Shown: positions 1 to 7,173 of the stretch, piece by piece
Layout of the letters: each line of letters opens with the position of its first letter
How positions within the stretch are numbered: the stretch's first letter is position 1
Source: Leptolyngbyaceae cyanobacterium CSSed165cm_216
Lineage (GTDB): Bacteria; Cyanobacteriota; Cyanobacteriia; Phormidesmidales; Phormidesmidaceae
Reading direction: 5' to 3'
Assembly (NCBI GenBank): GCA_007135385.1
Contig: SLIY01000086.1
Span: 1-10,057 of the forward strand
DNA: 10,057 nucleotides
Translations under genes and position numbers: made by a program
Notes under the pieces: model-generated
Databases searched by the model: none
Told to the model about the DNA's origin: nothing
What the model saw: only the letters and a program-made list of their open reading frames with translations

Positions 1-2
1 AT

Positions 3-182
3 GTCGGGTGCTCTGCGAGTGCGTTGGCCCAGATGAAACAGCAGATCAAAGCAACCATAGAAGCTTACGAAGTGGCTCAGGCGGAGCATTGTCAACCCCA
101 TGAGGAACAAGGGATTTGCGTGAGCTATGCTCATTTCTGGTGTATGGAGGGAAAAGAAGGAAGGGCGTATCCTGCTGGATAA
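3..182 (+). pseudogene. Possible 3' remnant of an unknown gene at the window edge, cut by the IS left end
   Basis: This frame is open from the window edge to a TAA at 180-182 and enters the insertion sequence at 131, so its last ~17 codons are IS sequence. The native part reads as a plausible coding tail with an amphipathic, Lys/Glu/Gln-rich stretch (MKQQIKATIEAYEVAQAEH). I do not recognise a family. The flank on the other side of the IS carries a gene on the opposite strand, so the two flanks are not halves of one gene. Convergent genes or an IS-linked deletion would explain this. It could also be a chance open frame, since only ~43 native codons are visible. Confidence 0.25.
131..154 (+). 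repeat. IS256 left terminal inverted repeat
   Basis: This arm matches the reverse complement of 1481-1504 at 20 of 24 positions, with a shared unbroken core TCTGGTGTATGG. Mismatches are at the 4th, 5th, 18th and 19th bases. The outermost base was set where the match stops, so the true end may be a few bases off. Confidence 0.85.
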
Positions 183-208
183 AGCAAACCACCAGCGAGG
201 ACGACACC

Positions 209-1480
209 ATGAATAGCGACAATCTTATTTCATTGCCCACGCCGGAGACCACGGAAACCTTCAGCGACGCCCTCAGCGATCTGATTCGTCGAGGCGCTCG
301 GCAGATCATCGCTCAGGCGGTGGAGGCAGAATTGCAAGCGTTTCTAGAGCAGTATCAAGACCGACGCGATGAGCAAGGCCGCCAGGTGGTGGTGCGCAAC
401 GGCTACTTGCCCGAACGGACGATTACAACTGGGGTAGGAGAGGTGGCAATCCAAGTTCCCAAGGTACGGGACCGCAGTGGTAGCGGCGTCAAATTCAACT
501 CCATGCTGCTGCCGCCGTACTTGAAACGGGCCAGCAGCGTGGAGGAACTGCTGCCCTGGCTATATCTCAAAGGGGTCTCAACGGGAGACTTCAGCGAGGC
601 CCTGAGTGCGCTGCTCGGGCCTGAGGCCAAAGGGGTCTCTCCCGCCACGATTAGTCGGTTGAAAGCGAAGTGGAGCGGGGAGCACCAAGACTGGCAGCAG
701 CGGTCATTACAACAGCAGCGCTACGTCTATATTTGGGCCGATGGCATTTATTTCAATATTCGTGCCGATGAGCGGCAGTGCATTCTGGTCATCATCGGCG
801 TCACGGATAAAGGCCACAAAGAACTCCTGGGTCTTGATGCAGGCTATCGGGAGTCTGAATTGAGCTGGACATCCCTGTTGTTGCGCCTGAAAGACCAAGG
901 GCTCTCGCAGGATCCTGAATTGGCCATTGGGGACGGGGCCTTAGGCTTCTGGAAAGCGCTGCCTCAGGTGTTTCCAGCTACGAAGGCCCAACGCTGCTGG
1001 GTGCATAAGACCGCTAACGTGCTCAACAAACTACCGAAGCGCCAGCAACCGGAGGCCAAACGCGCGATTTGGGAGATTTATCGAGCTGAGTCCAAAACAG
1101 AGGCGATTAAGGCCTTAGACCGCTTTAGTAAGACCTACCAGGCGAAGTATCCAGAAGCCGTCACCTGTCTGGTCAAAGACCGAGATGTGCTGCTCACCTT
1201 TTTCGATTTCCCCGCTGAGCATTGGGCGCATATTCGCACCACCAATCCGATTGAGTCCACCTTTGCCACCGTGCGCCTCAGAACTGACCAGACCCGAGGC
1301 TGTGTCTCCAAGGACACCATCCTGGCCCTGGTCTTCAAGCTAGTCGAGAGTGCTCAGAAAAGCTGGCTCAGGATCCGAGGCTTCAAATACCTGGCCGATG
1401 TGATTGAAGGGGTCAAGTTCAACGATGGTATTCGGGCCGATGACAACACCGAGTTAACCCAACAGCAGGACGCCGCTTGA
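209..1480 (+). CDS. IS256-family (mutator-type) DDE transposase
   Basis: This gene encodes a 423-residue transposase that cuts and joins the ends of its own IS. The catalytic triad is visible: D178 in WADGIYF, D242 in IGDGALGF and E349 in TTNPIES, spacing close to IS256 itself. The QRCWVHKTANVLNKLP block, conserved in Transposase_mut, follows the second Asp. The N-terminal ~100 residues, with a helical Gln/Arg-rich region (QAFLEQYQDRRDEQGRQ), fit the DNA-binding part. The start at 209 is preferred over an upstream in-frame start at 116. GAGG lies at 197-200, 8 nt before the ATG, and the 116 start would lie outside the left inverted repeat. Length is normal for the family and there is no frameshift or stop. 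Its expression signals are not evident beyond the RBS. Confidence 0.93.
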   Translation: MNSDNLISLPTPETTETFSDALSDLIRRGARQIIAQAVEAELQAFLEQYQDRRDEQGRQVVVRNGYLPERTITTGVGEVAIQVPKVRDRSGSGVKFNSMLLPPYLKRASSVEELLPWLYLKGVSTGDFSEALSALLGPEAKGVSPATISRLKAKWSGEHQDWQQRSLQQQRYVYIWADGIYFNIRADERQCILVIIGVTDKGHKELLGLDAGYRESELSWTSLLLRLKDQGLSQDPELAIGDGALGFWKALPQVFPATKAQRCWVHKTANVLNKLPKRQQPEAKRAIWEIYRAESKTEAIKALDRFSKTYQAKYPEAVTCLVKDRDVLLTFFDFPAEHWAHIRTTNPIESTFATVRLRTDQTRGCVSKDTILALVFKLVESAQKSWLRIRGFKYLADVIEGVKFNDGIRADDNTELTQQQDAA

Positions 1481-1504
1481 TTTCCTGCCATACACCAGAT
1501 TTGA
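1481..1504 (+). repeat. IS256 right terminal inverted repeat
   Basis: This is the right end of the element, starting at the base after the transposase TGA. It is the inverted partner of 131-154. Reading leftwards from 1504 into the element gives TCAAATCTGGTGTATGG, which also forms the artificial C-terminus of the broken minus-strand gene next door. Confidence 0.85.
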
Positions 1505-1830
1505 CTATATCTCCTACGACACCGAGTCTCGTCATCTAACAACACCACAAGATACCGCTCCCCTGCCAGCTGATAATACTTCTTTGTACGCGAGTCGTGG
1601 GCAATCTGTACCGTCAGGGTGGCATCGGCGTATTCAATCAGTCGAGCCATCCCCCCATCTTGCAGACTCTGGGAACGGCTGCGGCAGTCGGCAAAAAACT
1701 GCTCGACGGTCTTGGGCAGAGCCTCAGCACTGGCCTGGGTTGAAAAGTCGTAAAACTCCTGCAGCGAATGCCCTGCCTCAGCCGCTTTCAGGGCCACGTC
1801 TTGGTGGCATGGATAAGTTGGGAGAGCCGT
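1505..1830 (-). pseudogene. C-terminal-side remnant resembling a Helicase_C_3 (XPB/Ssl2 N-terminal-like) domain protein, truncated by the IS
   Basis: On the minus strand the frame is open from just after a TAA (1831-1833) to the IS end. About 98 native residues remain, including AEAGHSLQEFYDF, EALPKTVEQFFADC, GGMARLIEYADATL and TKKYYQLAGERYLVVLLDDE. The order 'A-aGhSl.ef..f..ass..aLPktv..ff.d...R', then a 'liey.D..L...ia.Dsr' strand-helix and an 'agerylvv' strand, is the layout I know from the tail of Helicase_C_3 domains. This is recalled family knowledge and was not searched. The IS replaces the C-terminus after DDETRCRRRYS, roughly where about 15-20 residues of the fold would follow. The upstream part is also lost because a stop lies 11 codons before the only GTG start. 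A non-functional fragment is the simplest reading. Confidence 0.45.
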
Positions 1831-1949
1831 TTATTTTTGGTTGGGATAATCTGCACAATTTCTTCTAAGACGGAAGTGATCAGTTTTTTGTGTAAGTCCC
1901 GGTTCTGGGAACGACAAATTAGGGATTCCAGCCCTGTAGACACGATTTC
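1788..1949 (-). pseudogene. Short open frame, possibly the frameshifted upstream part of the same broken gene
   Basis: A 53-codon frame runs from after a TAG (1950-1952) to TGA at 1788-1790, overlapping the start of the 1505-1830 remnant in another frame. Its composition looks coding: LHKKLITSVLEEIVQIIPT followed by KNKRLSQLIHATK is a run of amphipathic helices. A +1/-1 shift near 1795 would join it to DVALKAAEAGHS of the downstream remnant, so both may come from one ancestral gene. The join does not match what I expect upstream of a Helicase_C_3 tail, so it could equally be an unrelated fragment or chance. There is no recognisable family and no good ribosome binding site. Confidence 0.25.
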
Positions 1950-1983
1950 CTAAACACTCCCCCAAGGCTTAGGGTATTGTGTG

Positions 1984-2002
1984 TGTAAAGCCACCTCTTA
2001 CA
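1984..2002 (+). promoter_or_regulatory. Dyad TGTAA-N9-TTACA, possible LysR-type activator box
   Basis: This 5+9+5 inverted repeat fits the T-N11-A form used by LysR-type regulators. Its centre (1993) lies about 64 bp upstream of the start site predicted for the promoter at 2021-2050, the usual activator position. A wider alternative pairing, GGTATTGT with ACAATACC, surrounds it. Which protein binds, if any, cannot be told from sequence. Short dyads arise by chance in AT-rich spacers. Confidence 0.25.
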
Positions 2003-2020
2003 ATACCTACTCTCTCTGAT

Positions 2021-2050
2021 TTGTCAGATCTAACTTGTAAAGGGTATAAC
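2021..2050 (+). promoter_or_regulatory. Sigma70-type promoter candidate upstream of the small RNA
   Basis: TTGTCA (2021-2026, 5 of 6 consensus) and TATAAC (2045-2050, 5 of 6) are separated by 18 bp. This is the best sigma70-like pair I found in the 1869-2492 gap. A start near 2057 would give an ~80-nt transcript ending at the 2094-2137 hairpin. No protein-coding gene lies between this promoter and that terminator. Confidence 0.4.
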
Positions 2051-2056
2051 TTTTTT

Positions 2057-2137
2057 CAACTCCAGAAGCGGGTGTAAACTAAAGATGATTGATGATGCCT
2101 CCAAAGTGGCTTAACAGTCACTTTGGAGGCATCTTTT
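2057..2137 (+). ncRNA. Candidate ~80-nt small RNA
   Basis: The interval is bounded by a good promoter and a perfect 15-bp hairpin with a T run, and has no convincing gene. A 9-codon frame (ATG at 2085, stop in the hairpin loop) has no ribosome binding site. The first ~37 nt are predicted to be single-stranded and could base-pair with target mRNAs, the usual design of a trans-acting small RNA. I compared it by memory with Yfr1 and Yfr2 and did not see their cores. Its position next to gltB raises a nitrogen-related role, but nothing in the sequence proves it. It could also be the terminator of an unrelated or lost transcript. Confidence 0.35.
2094..2137 (+). terminator. Rho-independent terminator with a perfect 15-bp stem
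   Basis: Arms 2094-2108 (GATGCCTCCAAAGTG) and 2119-2133 pair perfectly around a 10-nt loop, followed by TTTT. The tail points to the plus strand, as the other side is not T-rich when read on the minus strand. The T run is short, so termination may be partial. Confidence 0.75.
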
Positions 2138-2157
2138 GCATACGACTTGCATACGAC
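2136..2157 (+). repeat. 11-bp tandem repeat, two copies
   Basis: TTGCATACGAC occurs twice in a row (2136-2146 and 2147-2157) immediately after the terminator. It overlaps the terminator T run by two bases. It may be a slippage duplication. No function is visible. Confidence 0.85.
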
Positions 2158-2492
2158 ATAGAGACCTACGATGTCAGCAAGCAGGTTCTGGTATGGCTAC
2201 CGCCAGTTCTGACGTTGACCGTACCATTCCTGGCGAGATATTTACTTCAAACCGAGGTTGACGGTTATAAATGTATCTTTTCTTGTAGTTGTATTCCAAA
2301 TAACAGAAATGTGTAAAGTCAAAAATCCATAAACTTTGTGGTATTTTGCAAGGTTTGAGGTTGATGATCCGATTATTTTCTTAAGAGAGCAGTGGCTCCC
2401 TCATCTTTCATTGCAAAATACTTAGGTACGATCAACCTGTCTTTGTTTGCCTTGCCTGCCTGTCTACGTTCCGTCATCTTATTTGAAAATCA
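2158..2492 (+). other. gltB upstream region with weak promoter candidates
   Basis: No convincing gene lies here; a 75-codon open frame starting at 2089 begins inside the terminator hairpin and is not credible. Weak signals are GTA-TTCCAAAT-AAC at 2291-2304 (5 of 6 matches to the NtcA box GTA-N8-TAC) with TAAACT at 2330-2335 as a possible -10. Their spacing of 25 bp is slightly longer than the usual 22-23. TATAAA at 2266-2271 lacks a good -35. gltB promoters in cyanobacteria are often under nitrogen control, so an NtcA site is plausible but not shown. Confidence 0.3.
2341..2421 (+). repeat. 11-bp perfect inverted repeat in the gltB leader
   Basis: GTATTTTGCAA (2341-2351) and TTGCAAAATAC (2411-2421) are exact inverted copies with 59 bases between them, ending 71 bases before the gltB start. 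Inside is a small GAGC-AGTG-GCTC hairpin. In RNA this gives a long-range stem closing a leader domain; in DNA it could be two spaced protein-binding half sites. The known cyanobacterial glutamine-binding glnA RNA motif is not present here as far as I can see. Confidence 0.5.
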
Positions 2493-5400
2493 ATGTCCGG
2501 TGACTTCATGACCCACACCCACCTACCCCAACCTCAAGGTCTCTACGATCCACAGTTTGAGCATGATGCCTGTGGCGTTGGCTTCATCGTGCACATGAAA
2601 GGTACCCAATCCCATAGCATTGTCGAGCAGGGACTGACCATTCTGCTGAACCTCTCCCATCGGGGAGCGGTGGGGGCCGAAGCGAATACAGGCGACGGGG
2701 CAGGCCTCTTACTGCAAATGCCCCATCGGTTTATGGCTAAGGTGGCTGCCGCTGAAGGGATTACCCTGCCCGCCCCAGGGCACTATGGGGTTGGTTTCTT
2801 TTTTGCGTCACCGGATCCTAGCGATCGCGCTAAAAGCCGCCGGGTGTTTGAGCGAATTGTGGAAGAAGAGGGACAGCGGGTGCTGGGCTGGCGGGATGTG
2901 CCCACGGACAATGCTTCTTTGGGGGAAACCGCCCAGGCCAGCGAACCGTTTATGGAGCAAGTGTTTATTCAACGGTCAGCGGATGTGGCCGATGATCAGG
3001 CCTTCGAGCGCAAGCTGTACGTGATTCGTAAGCGATCGCACTCCGCCATCCGCCCCACTGGGGTCGATCCCTACTGGTATGCCACTAGCCTTTCCTGTCG
3101 CACCCTGGTCTACAAGGGCATGCTCACCCCAGAGCAGGTGGGTTGGTATTTTCCCGACCTGGCCGACCCTGATATGGAAAGCGCCCTGGCCCTGGTGCAT
3201 TCTCGCTTTAGTACCAATACCTTCCCCAGTTGGGAGCGATCGCACCCCTATCGCTATGTGGCCCACAATGGCGAAATTAACACCCTGAGGGGCAACATCA
3301 ACTGGATGTATGCTCGTCAGGCGATGTTCGAATCGGAGCTGTTTGGCGATAGTTTACAGCGGGCGCAGCCGTTGATTAATAAAGATGGCAGCGATTCCGG
3401 CATTTTCGACAATACCCTAGAGCTGATGACCCTGGCGGGCCGCTCTCTACCCCATGCGGTGATGATGATGATTCCGGAGCCCTGGACGGCCCACGAGTCC
3501 ATGAGCCCCGAGAAAAAAGCCTTCTACGAGTACCACGCCTGTCTGATGGAACCCTGGGATGGTCCCGCTTCCATCGCCTTCACCGACGGCACCATGATGG
3601 GAGCCGTGCTAGATCGCAATGGTCTGCGGCCCTCCCGCTACACGGTGACTAAGGACGACCTGGTAATCATGGCTTCAGAAGCCGGGGTACTCCCCGTCGC
3701 CCCCGAAAACGTGGCTTATAAGGGCCGCCTAGAGCCCGGCCGCATGTTCCTGGTGAACATGGAGGAAGGCCGGATTGTGGCCGATGCGGAGATCAAGCAG
3801 CAAATCGCCACCGAGCAACCCTACCGGGAGTGGCTGGATCGGCACCTGGTCAAACTAGCTGATTTACCTGATGGTGAGATGGCAGGCGGGCGAGATGGGG
3901 AGAATGGCACCACCCCACCACCCCACTTCCCCACCACCTCACTTCCCACCCTCCAAACCGCCTTCGGCTACAGCTTCGAGGAACTGCGGCTGCTGCTGAA
4001 GCCCATGGCTGAAAATGGAGTGGAGGCGATCGGGGCCATGGGTACGGATACGCCGCTACCGGTGCTATCCAACAAGCCTCGCTTACTCTACGACTACTTC
4101 CACCAGCTGTTTGCCCAGGTCACCAACCCGCCCATCGACTCGATTCGGGAAGCGATTATCACCTCAGCGACCACCACCATTGGCAGCGAGCGCAACTTGT
4201 TGAAACCAGAGCCGGAGAGCTGTCGGTTGATCAACCTGAAAACGCCAATCATCACCAATGACGAATTGGCCCAGCTGAAGCAGGCCGGTTCCCAGGGTTT
4301 CTCCTCTGTGACCCTACCCATGGTGTTTGAGGTCGCCCAGGGTGAGGCAGGGCTGAAAGCGGCCTTAGACGGGATTTGTGAAGCGGCGGATCAAGCCATT
4401 GCTCAGGGAAAAAGCCTGGTCGTTCTCAGCGATCGCACCATCGACCCCGACCATGCCCCGATTCCAGCCCTGCTTGCCGTCGGTGGCTTGCACCACCATC
4501 TGATTCGCAATGGTACCCGCACCCGGGTGGGCCTAGTGTTGGAATCGGGGGAACCTCGGGAAGTGCACCATTTCGCCACCTTGATCGGCTATGGCTGCGG
4601 CGCGATTAACCCCTACCTGGTGTTCGACACCATCGAGGGCATGATTCAAGACCAGCTGCTACCCCCCATGAATCTGGAGAAAGCCTGCCAGAACTTTGTT
4701 AAAGCCGTCACCAAGGGGGTGATCAAAATTGCCTCCAAGATTGGCATTTCCACCATTCAAAGCTACCGGGGCGCTCAGATCTTCGAAGCCCTGGGCCTAA
4801 ACCAAGCGGTGATCGATCAATATTTTACCTGGACCGCCTCCCGCATTCAGGGGGTAGGCCTTGATGTGCTGGCCGCAGAAGCCCTAAAGCGCCATCACCA
4901 CGCTTTTTCCGATCGCCCCAGTGGTCCCGTCACCCTGGATGTGGGCGGTGATTACCAGTGGCGTAAAGAAGGGGAAGCCCACCTACTCAGCCCTGAGGTG
5001 ATTCACACCCTGCAAAAGGCCGTGCGCACTGGCGATTACGAGGCCTACAAACAGTACGCCAAACTGGTTAACCAGCAAGAGCAGCAGCTGTTTCGCCTGC
5101 GGGATCTGCTGCAGTTCAAGCCGCGATCGCCCATTCCCCTGGATGAAGTGGAACCGATTGAGGCGATCACCCGGCGGTTTAAGACCGGGGCCATGAGCTA
5201 TGGATCAATCTCGAAGGAGGCCCACGAGGCGCTGGCGATCGCTATGAATCGCCTGGGCGGCAAGTCCAACACCGGAGAAGGCGGGGAAGACCCCGAACGC
5301 TACACCTGGACCAATGAGAAAGGCGACTCTAAAAACAGCGCCATCAAGCAGGTGGCCTCTGGTCGTTTCGGCGTTACCAGCCTCTACCTCTCCCAGGCCA

Positions 5401-7133
5401 AAGAGCTGCAGATCAAAATGGCCCAGGGAGCTAAGCCCGGTGAAGGGGGCCAACTGCCCGGTCGCAAGGTCTATCCCTGGATTGCCAAGGTGCGTCACTC
5501 CACCCCCGGTGTCGGCCTGATTTCGCCACCGCCCCACCACGACATCTACTCCATTGAAGACCTGGCGGAGCTGATCCATGACCTGAAAAACGCTAACCGC
5601 GACGCCCGCGTCAACGTCAAGCTGGTATCTGAAGTCGGCGTCGGCACCATTGCCGCTGGGGTGGCTAAGGCCCACGCCGATGTGATTCTGATTGCCGGGT
5701 TCGATGGGGGGACCGGGGCCTCTCCCCAAACCTCGATCAAACATGCCGGTTTGCCCTGGGAACTGGGCCTGGCGGAAACTCACCAAACCCTGGTGATGAA
5801 CAACCTGCGTAGCCGGGTGGTGGTGGAAACCGACGGCCAAATGAAAACCGGCCGCGATGTGGTGATTGGTGCCCTGCTGGGGGCCGAAGAGTTCGGGTTT
5901 TCCACCGCCCCCTTGGTCTCCATGGGCTGCATCATGATGCGGGTTTGCCACATGAACACTTGCCCGGTCGGGGTGGCCACCCAAGATCCCGCCCTGCGCA
6001 AGCACTTTATGGGCGACCCCGACCACGTGGTCAACTTTATGCGGTTCATCGCCCAGGAAATGCGGGAACTGATGGCCCAACTCGGCTTCCGCACCCTGAA
6101 TGAAATGGTGGGTCGCACCGATGTGCTGGAGCCCAAAGCCGCCATCGACCACTGGAAGGCCAAGGGGTTAGATCTCTCTCCCATCCTGCACCAGCCGGAG
6201 GTCGGCCCGGAGGTGGGTCGTTACTGCCAGACGGTCCAGGACCACGGTCTGGAGAAATCCCTGGATATGACTACCCTGCTGGAGCTCTGCCGACCGGCGA
6301 TCGAACGGGGCGAAAAGGTCACCGCTACCCTGCCGATCCAAAATATCAACCGGGTAGTGGGCACCATTCTCGGTAACGAAATCACCAAGCGCCACTGGGA
6401 AGGTTTGGCCGATGACACCGTGCACTTGCACTTCCAGGGCAGCGCCGGCCAGAGCTTTGGCGCCTTTGTGCCCAAGGGAGTCACCTTAGAACTAGAAGGG
6501 GAAGCCAACGATTACCTGGGCAAGGGCCTGAGTGGCGGCAAGCTGATCCTCTACCCGCCGAGACAGTCCACCTTTGTGCCTGCGGAAAACATCATCACCG
6601 GCAATGTCGCCTTCTACGGCGCCACCAGCGGCGAAGCTTACATTCGCGGCCTAGCTGGTGAGCGATTCTGCGTGCGTAACTCTGGGGTGACCGCCGTGGT
6701 AGAAGGGGTTGGCGATCATGCCTGTGAGTACATGACCGGTGGCAAAGCGATCGTGCTGGGCCTCGCCGGGCGCAACTTTGCCGCTGGCATGAGCGGCGGT
6801 GTTGCCTACGTGCTCGATGAGGCGGGCGATTTCGCTACCCGCTGCAACACCGAAATGGTGGATCTGGAAACCCTGGCAGACCCCGAAGAAATTCGCGACC
6901 TGCAAGAGCTGATCCAGCGCCATGTGAACTACACCCAGAGCAAGCGAGGGTTGACGTTGCTAGAAGACTGGGAGAACACCGTGCCCAAGTTTGTGAAGGT
7001 GATGCCCCGGGACTACAAGCGGGTGCTGCAACACATCCAAAAAGCCCTGGCCGATGGCCTCACTGGCGACGATGCCCTCACCGCCGCCTTCGAAGAAAAC
7101 GCCCGCGATGTAGCGCGAATTGGAGGAAGTTAG
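2493..7133 (+). CDS. gltB: Glutamate synthase large subunit (NAD(P)H-GOGAT alpha)
   Basis: This 1546-residue enzyme hydrolyses glutamine, channels the ammonia internally and makes glutamate from 2-oxoglutarate at FMN. Order of domains: a 26-residue propeptide, then class II glutaminase with nucleophile C27 (DACGVGF), R57 in HRGA, HSRFST from 236 and NGEINT from 259. The central domain runs from ~490. The FMN/synthase domain runs ~890-1240, with KTGAMSYGSIS at 897, GEGGED at 928 and DGGTGASP at 1071. The 3Fe-4S cysteines are C1146, C1152 and C1157. The GXGXG tail occupies ~1282-1490. All key residues are present. A Fd-dependent GlsF is the main alternative, but the adjacent gltD supports the NAD(P)H form. 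Residues 457-489 are an unusual linker insertion. The start could also be M6 (2508), which has GGTGA 4 nt upstream; the ATG at 2493 has no clear Shine-Dalgarno. Four sense-strand HIP1 sites lie in the first half. Confidence 0.96.
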   Translation: MSGDFMTHTHLPQPQGLYDPQFEHDACGVGFIVHMKGTQSHSIVEQGLTILLNLSHRGAVGAEANTGDGAGLLLQMPHRFMAKVAAAEGITLPAPGHYGVGFFFASPDPSDRAKSRRVFERIVEEEGQRVLGWRDVPTDNASLGETAQASEPFMEQVFIQRSADVADDQAFERKLYVIRKRSHSAIRPTGVDPYWYATSLSCRTLVYKGMLTPEQVGWYFPDLADPDMESALALVHSRFSTNTFPSWERSHPYRYVAHNGEINTLRGNINWMYARQAMFESELFGDSLQRAQPLINKDGSDSGIFDNTLELMTLAGRSLPHAVMMMIPEPWTAHESMSPEKKAFYEYHACLMEPWDGPASIAFTDGTMMGAVLDRNGLRPSRYTVTKDDLVIMASEAGVLPVAPENVAYKGRLEPGRMFLVNMEEGRIVADAEIKQQIATEQPYREWLDRHLVKLADLPDGEMAGGRDGENGTTPPPHFPTTSLPTLQTAFGYSFEELRLLLKPMAENGVEAIGAMGTDTPLPVLSNKPRLLYDYFHQLFAQVTNPPIDSIREAIITSATTTIGSERNLLKPEPESCRLINLKTPIITNDELAQLKQAGSQGFSSVTLPMVFEVAQGEAGLKAALDGICEAADQAIAQGKSLVVLSDRTIDPDHAPIPALLAVGGLHHHLIRNGTRTRVGLVLESGEPREVHHFATLIGYGCGAINPYLVFDTIEGMIQDQLLPPMNLEKACQNFVKAVTKGVIKIASKIGISTIQSYRGAQIFEALGLNQAVIDQYFTWTASRIQGVGLDVLAAEALKRHHHAFSDRPSGPVTLDVGGDYQWRKEGEAHLLSPEVIHTLQKAVRTGDYEAYKQYAKLVNQQEQQLFRLRDLLQFKPRSPIPLDEVEPIEAITRRFKTGAMSYGSISKEAHEALAIAMNRLGGKSNTGEGGEDPERYTWTNEKGDSKNSAIKQVASGRFGVTSLYLSQAKELQIKMAQGAKPGEGGQLPGRKVYPWIAKVRHSTPGVGLISPPPHHDIYSIEDLAELIHDLKNANRDARVNVKLVSEVGVGTIAAGVAKAHADVILIAGFDGGTGASPQTSIKHAGLPWELGLAETHQTLVMNNLRSRVVVETDGQMKTGRDVVIGALLGAEEFGFSTAPLVSMGCIMMRVCHMNTCPVGVATQDPALRKHFMGDPDHVVNFMRFIAQEMRELMAQLGFRTLNEMVGRTDVLEPKAAIDHWKAKGLDLSPILHQPEVGPEVGRYCQTVQDHGLEKSLDMTTLLELCRPAIERGEKVTATLPIQNINRVVGTILGNEITKRHWEGLADDTVHLHFQGSAGQSFGAFVPKGVTLELEGEANDYLGKGLSGGKLILYPPRQSTFVPAENIITGNVAFYGATSGEAYIRGLAGERFCVRNSGVTAVVEGVGDHACEYMTGGKAIVLGLAGRNFAAGMSGGVAYVLDEAGDFATRCNTEMVDLETLADPEEIRDLQELIQRHVNYTQSKRGLTLLEDWENTVPKFVKVMPRDYKRVLQHIQKALADGLTGDDALTAAFEENARDVARIGGS
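3861..3959 (+). other. Low-complexity insertion in the GltB glutaminase-central linker
   Basis: Residues 457-489 are Gly/Asp/Glu-rich, then Thr/Pro-rich (GTTPPPHFPTTSLPTL), between the conserved EWLDRHLVKL and AFGYSFEEL blocks. The DNA is first purine-rich (3870-3906), then pyrimidine-rich (3907-3955), and its outer parts pair imperfectly (GTGAGATGG with CCACCTCAC). It is in frame and lies at an exposed domain junction, so it is probably tolerated. It looks like an intergenic-type repeat that landed in the gene. Confidence 0.5.
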
Positions 7134-7145
7134 CAGCGCCGATGG

Positions 7146-7173
7146 GTAGGGGCACAGCATGCTATGTCCCTAC
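7146..7173 (+). repeat. GTAG palindrome, REP-like, just after gltB
   Basis: A 28-nt near-perfect palindrome begins GTAG and ends CTAC, with the core AGCATGCT. Thirteen of its 14 pairs form in RNA (one of them G-T), leaving a C-A mismatch. It starts 13 bases after the gltB stop and overlaps the stop codon of the opposite-strand small gene (7170-7172). It may help end both converging transcripts, although no T run follows. I recall closely similar palindromes as being frequent in filamentous cyanobacteria. Confidence 0.65.

Larger units (their letters stand above)
131..1504 (+). mobile_element. IS256-family insertion sequence, 1374 bp
   Basis: A single transposase gene sits between 24-bp imperfect terminal inverted repeats (131-154 and 1481-1504, 20 of 24 matching). 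The size, one-gene layout and DDE transposase fit IS256, which moves by copy-out/paste-in through a circular intermediate. The transposase stop codon directly abuts the right repeat. IS256 elements normally make 8-9 bp target duplications. Here the bases next to the left repeat (gagctatgc) and right repeat (ctatatctc) do not match, so one flank has probably been lost or rearranged, or the exact ends differ by a few bases from my reading. The reading frame is unbroken, so the copy may still be active. Confidence 0.88.

Noticed and set aside
1584..1953. Two plus-strand frames of 94 and 61 codons
   Set aside because: Both lie opposite the minus-strand Helicase_C_3-like remnant and have low-complexity, shadow-like translations.
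2085..2114. Nine-codon leader peptide MIDDASKVA
   Set aside because: It has no ribosome binding site, ends in the terminator loop and has no regulatory codon run.
2089..2316. 75-codon plus-strand frame before gltB
   Set aside because: It starts inside the terminator hairpin, crosses the 11-bp tandem repeat, has no ribosome binding site and shows no family features.
1866..2492. glnA RNA motif (glutamine riboswitch) upstream of gltB
   Set aside because: A GACGGAAGT string at 1869 recalls part of the core, but the flanking conserved pairing segments are absent and it is 600 bp from gltB.
5205..6152. 315-codon open frame on the minus strand
   Set aside because: It lies wholly inside gltB, opposite the FMN/3Fe-4S region. 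Its composition (His/Gly/Gln-rich) is that of a shadow frame in GC-rich coding DNA.
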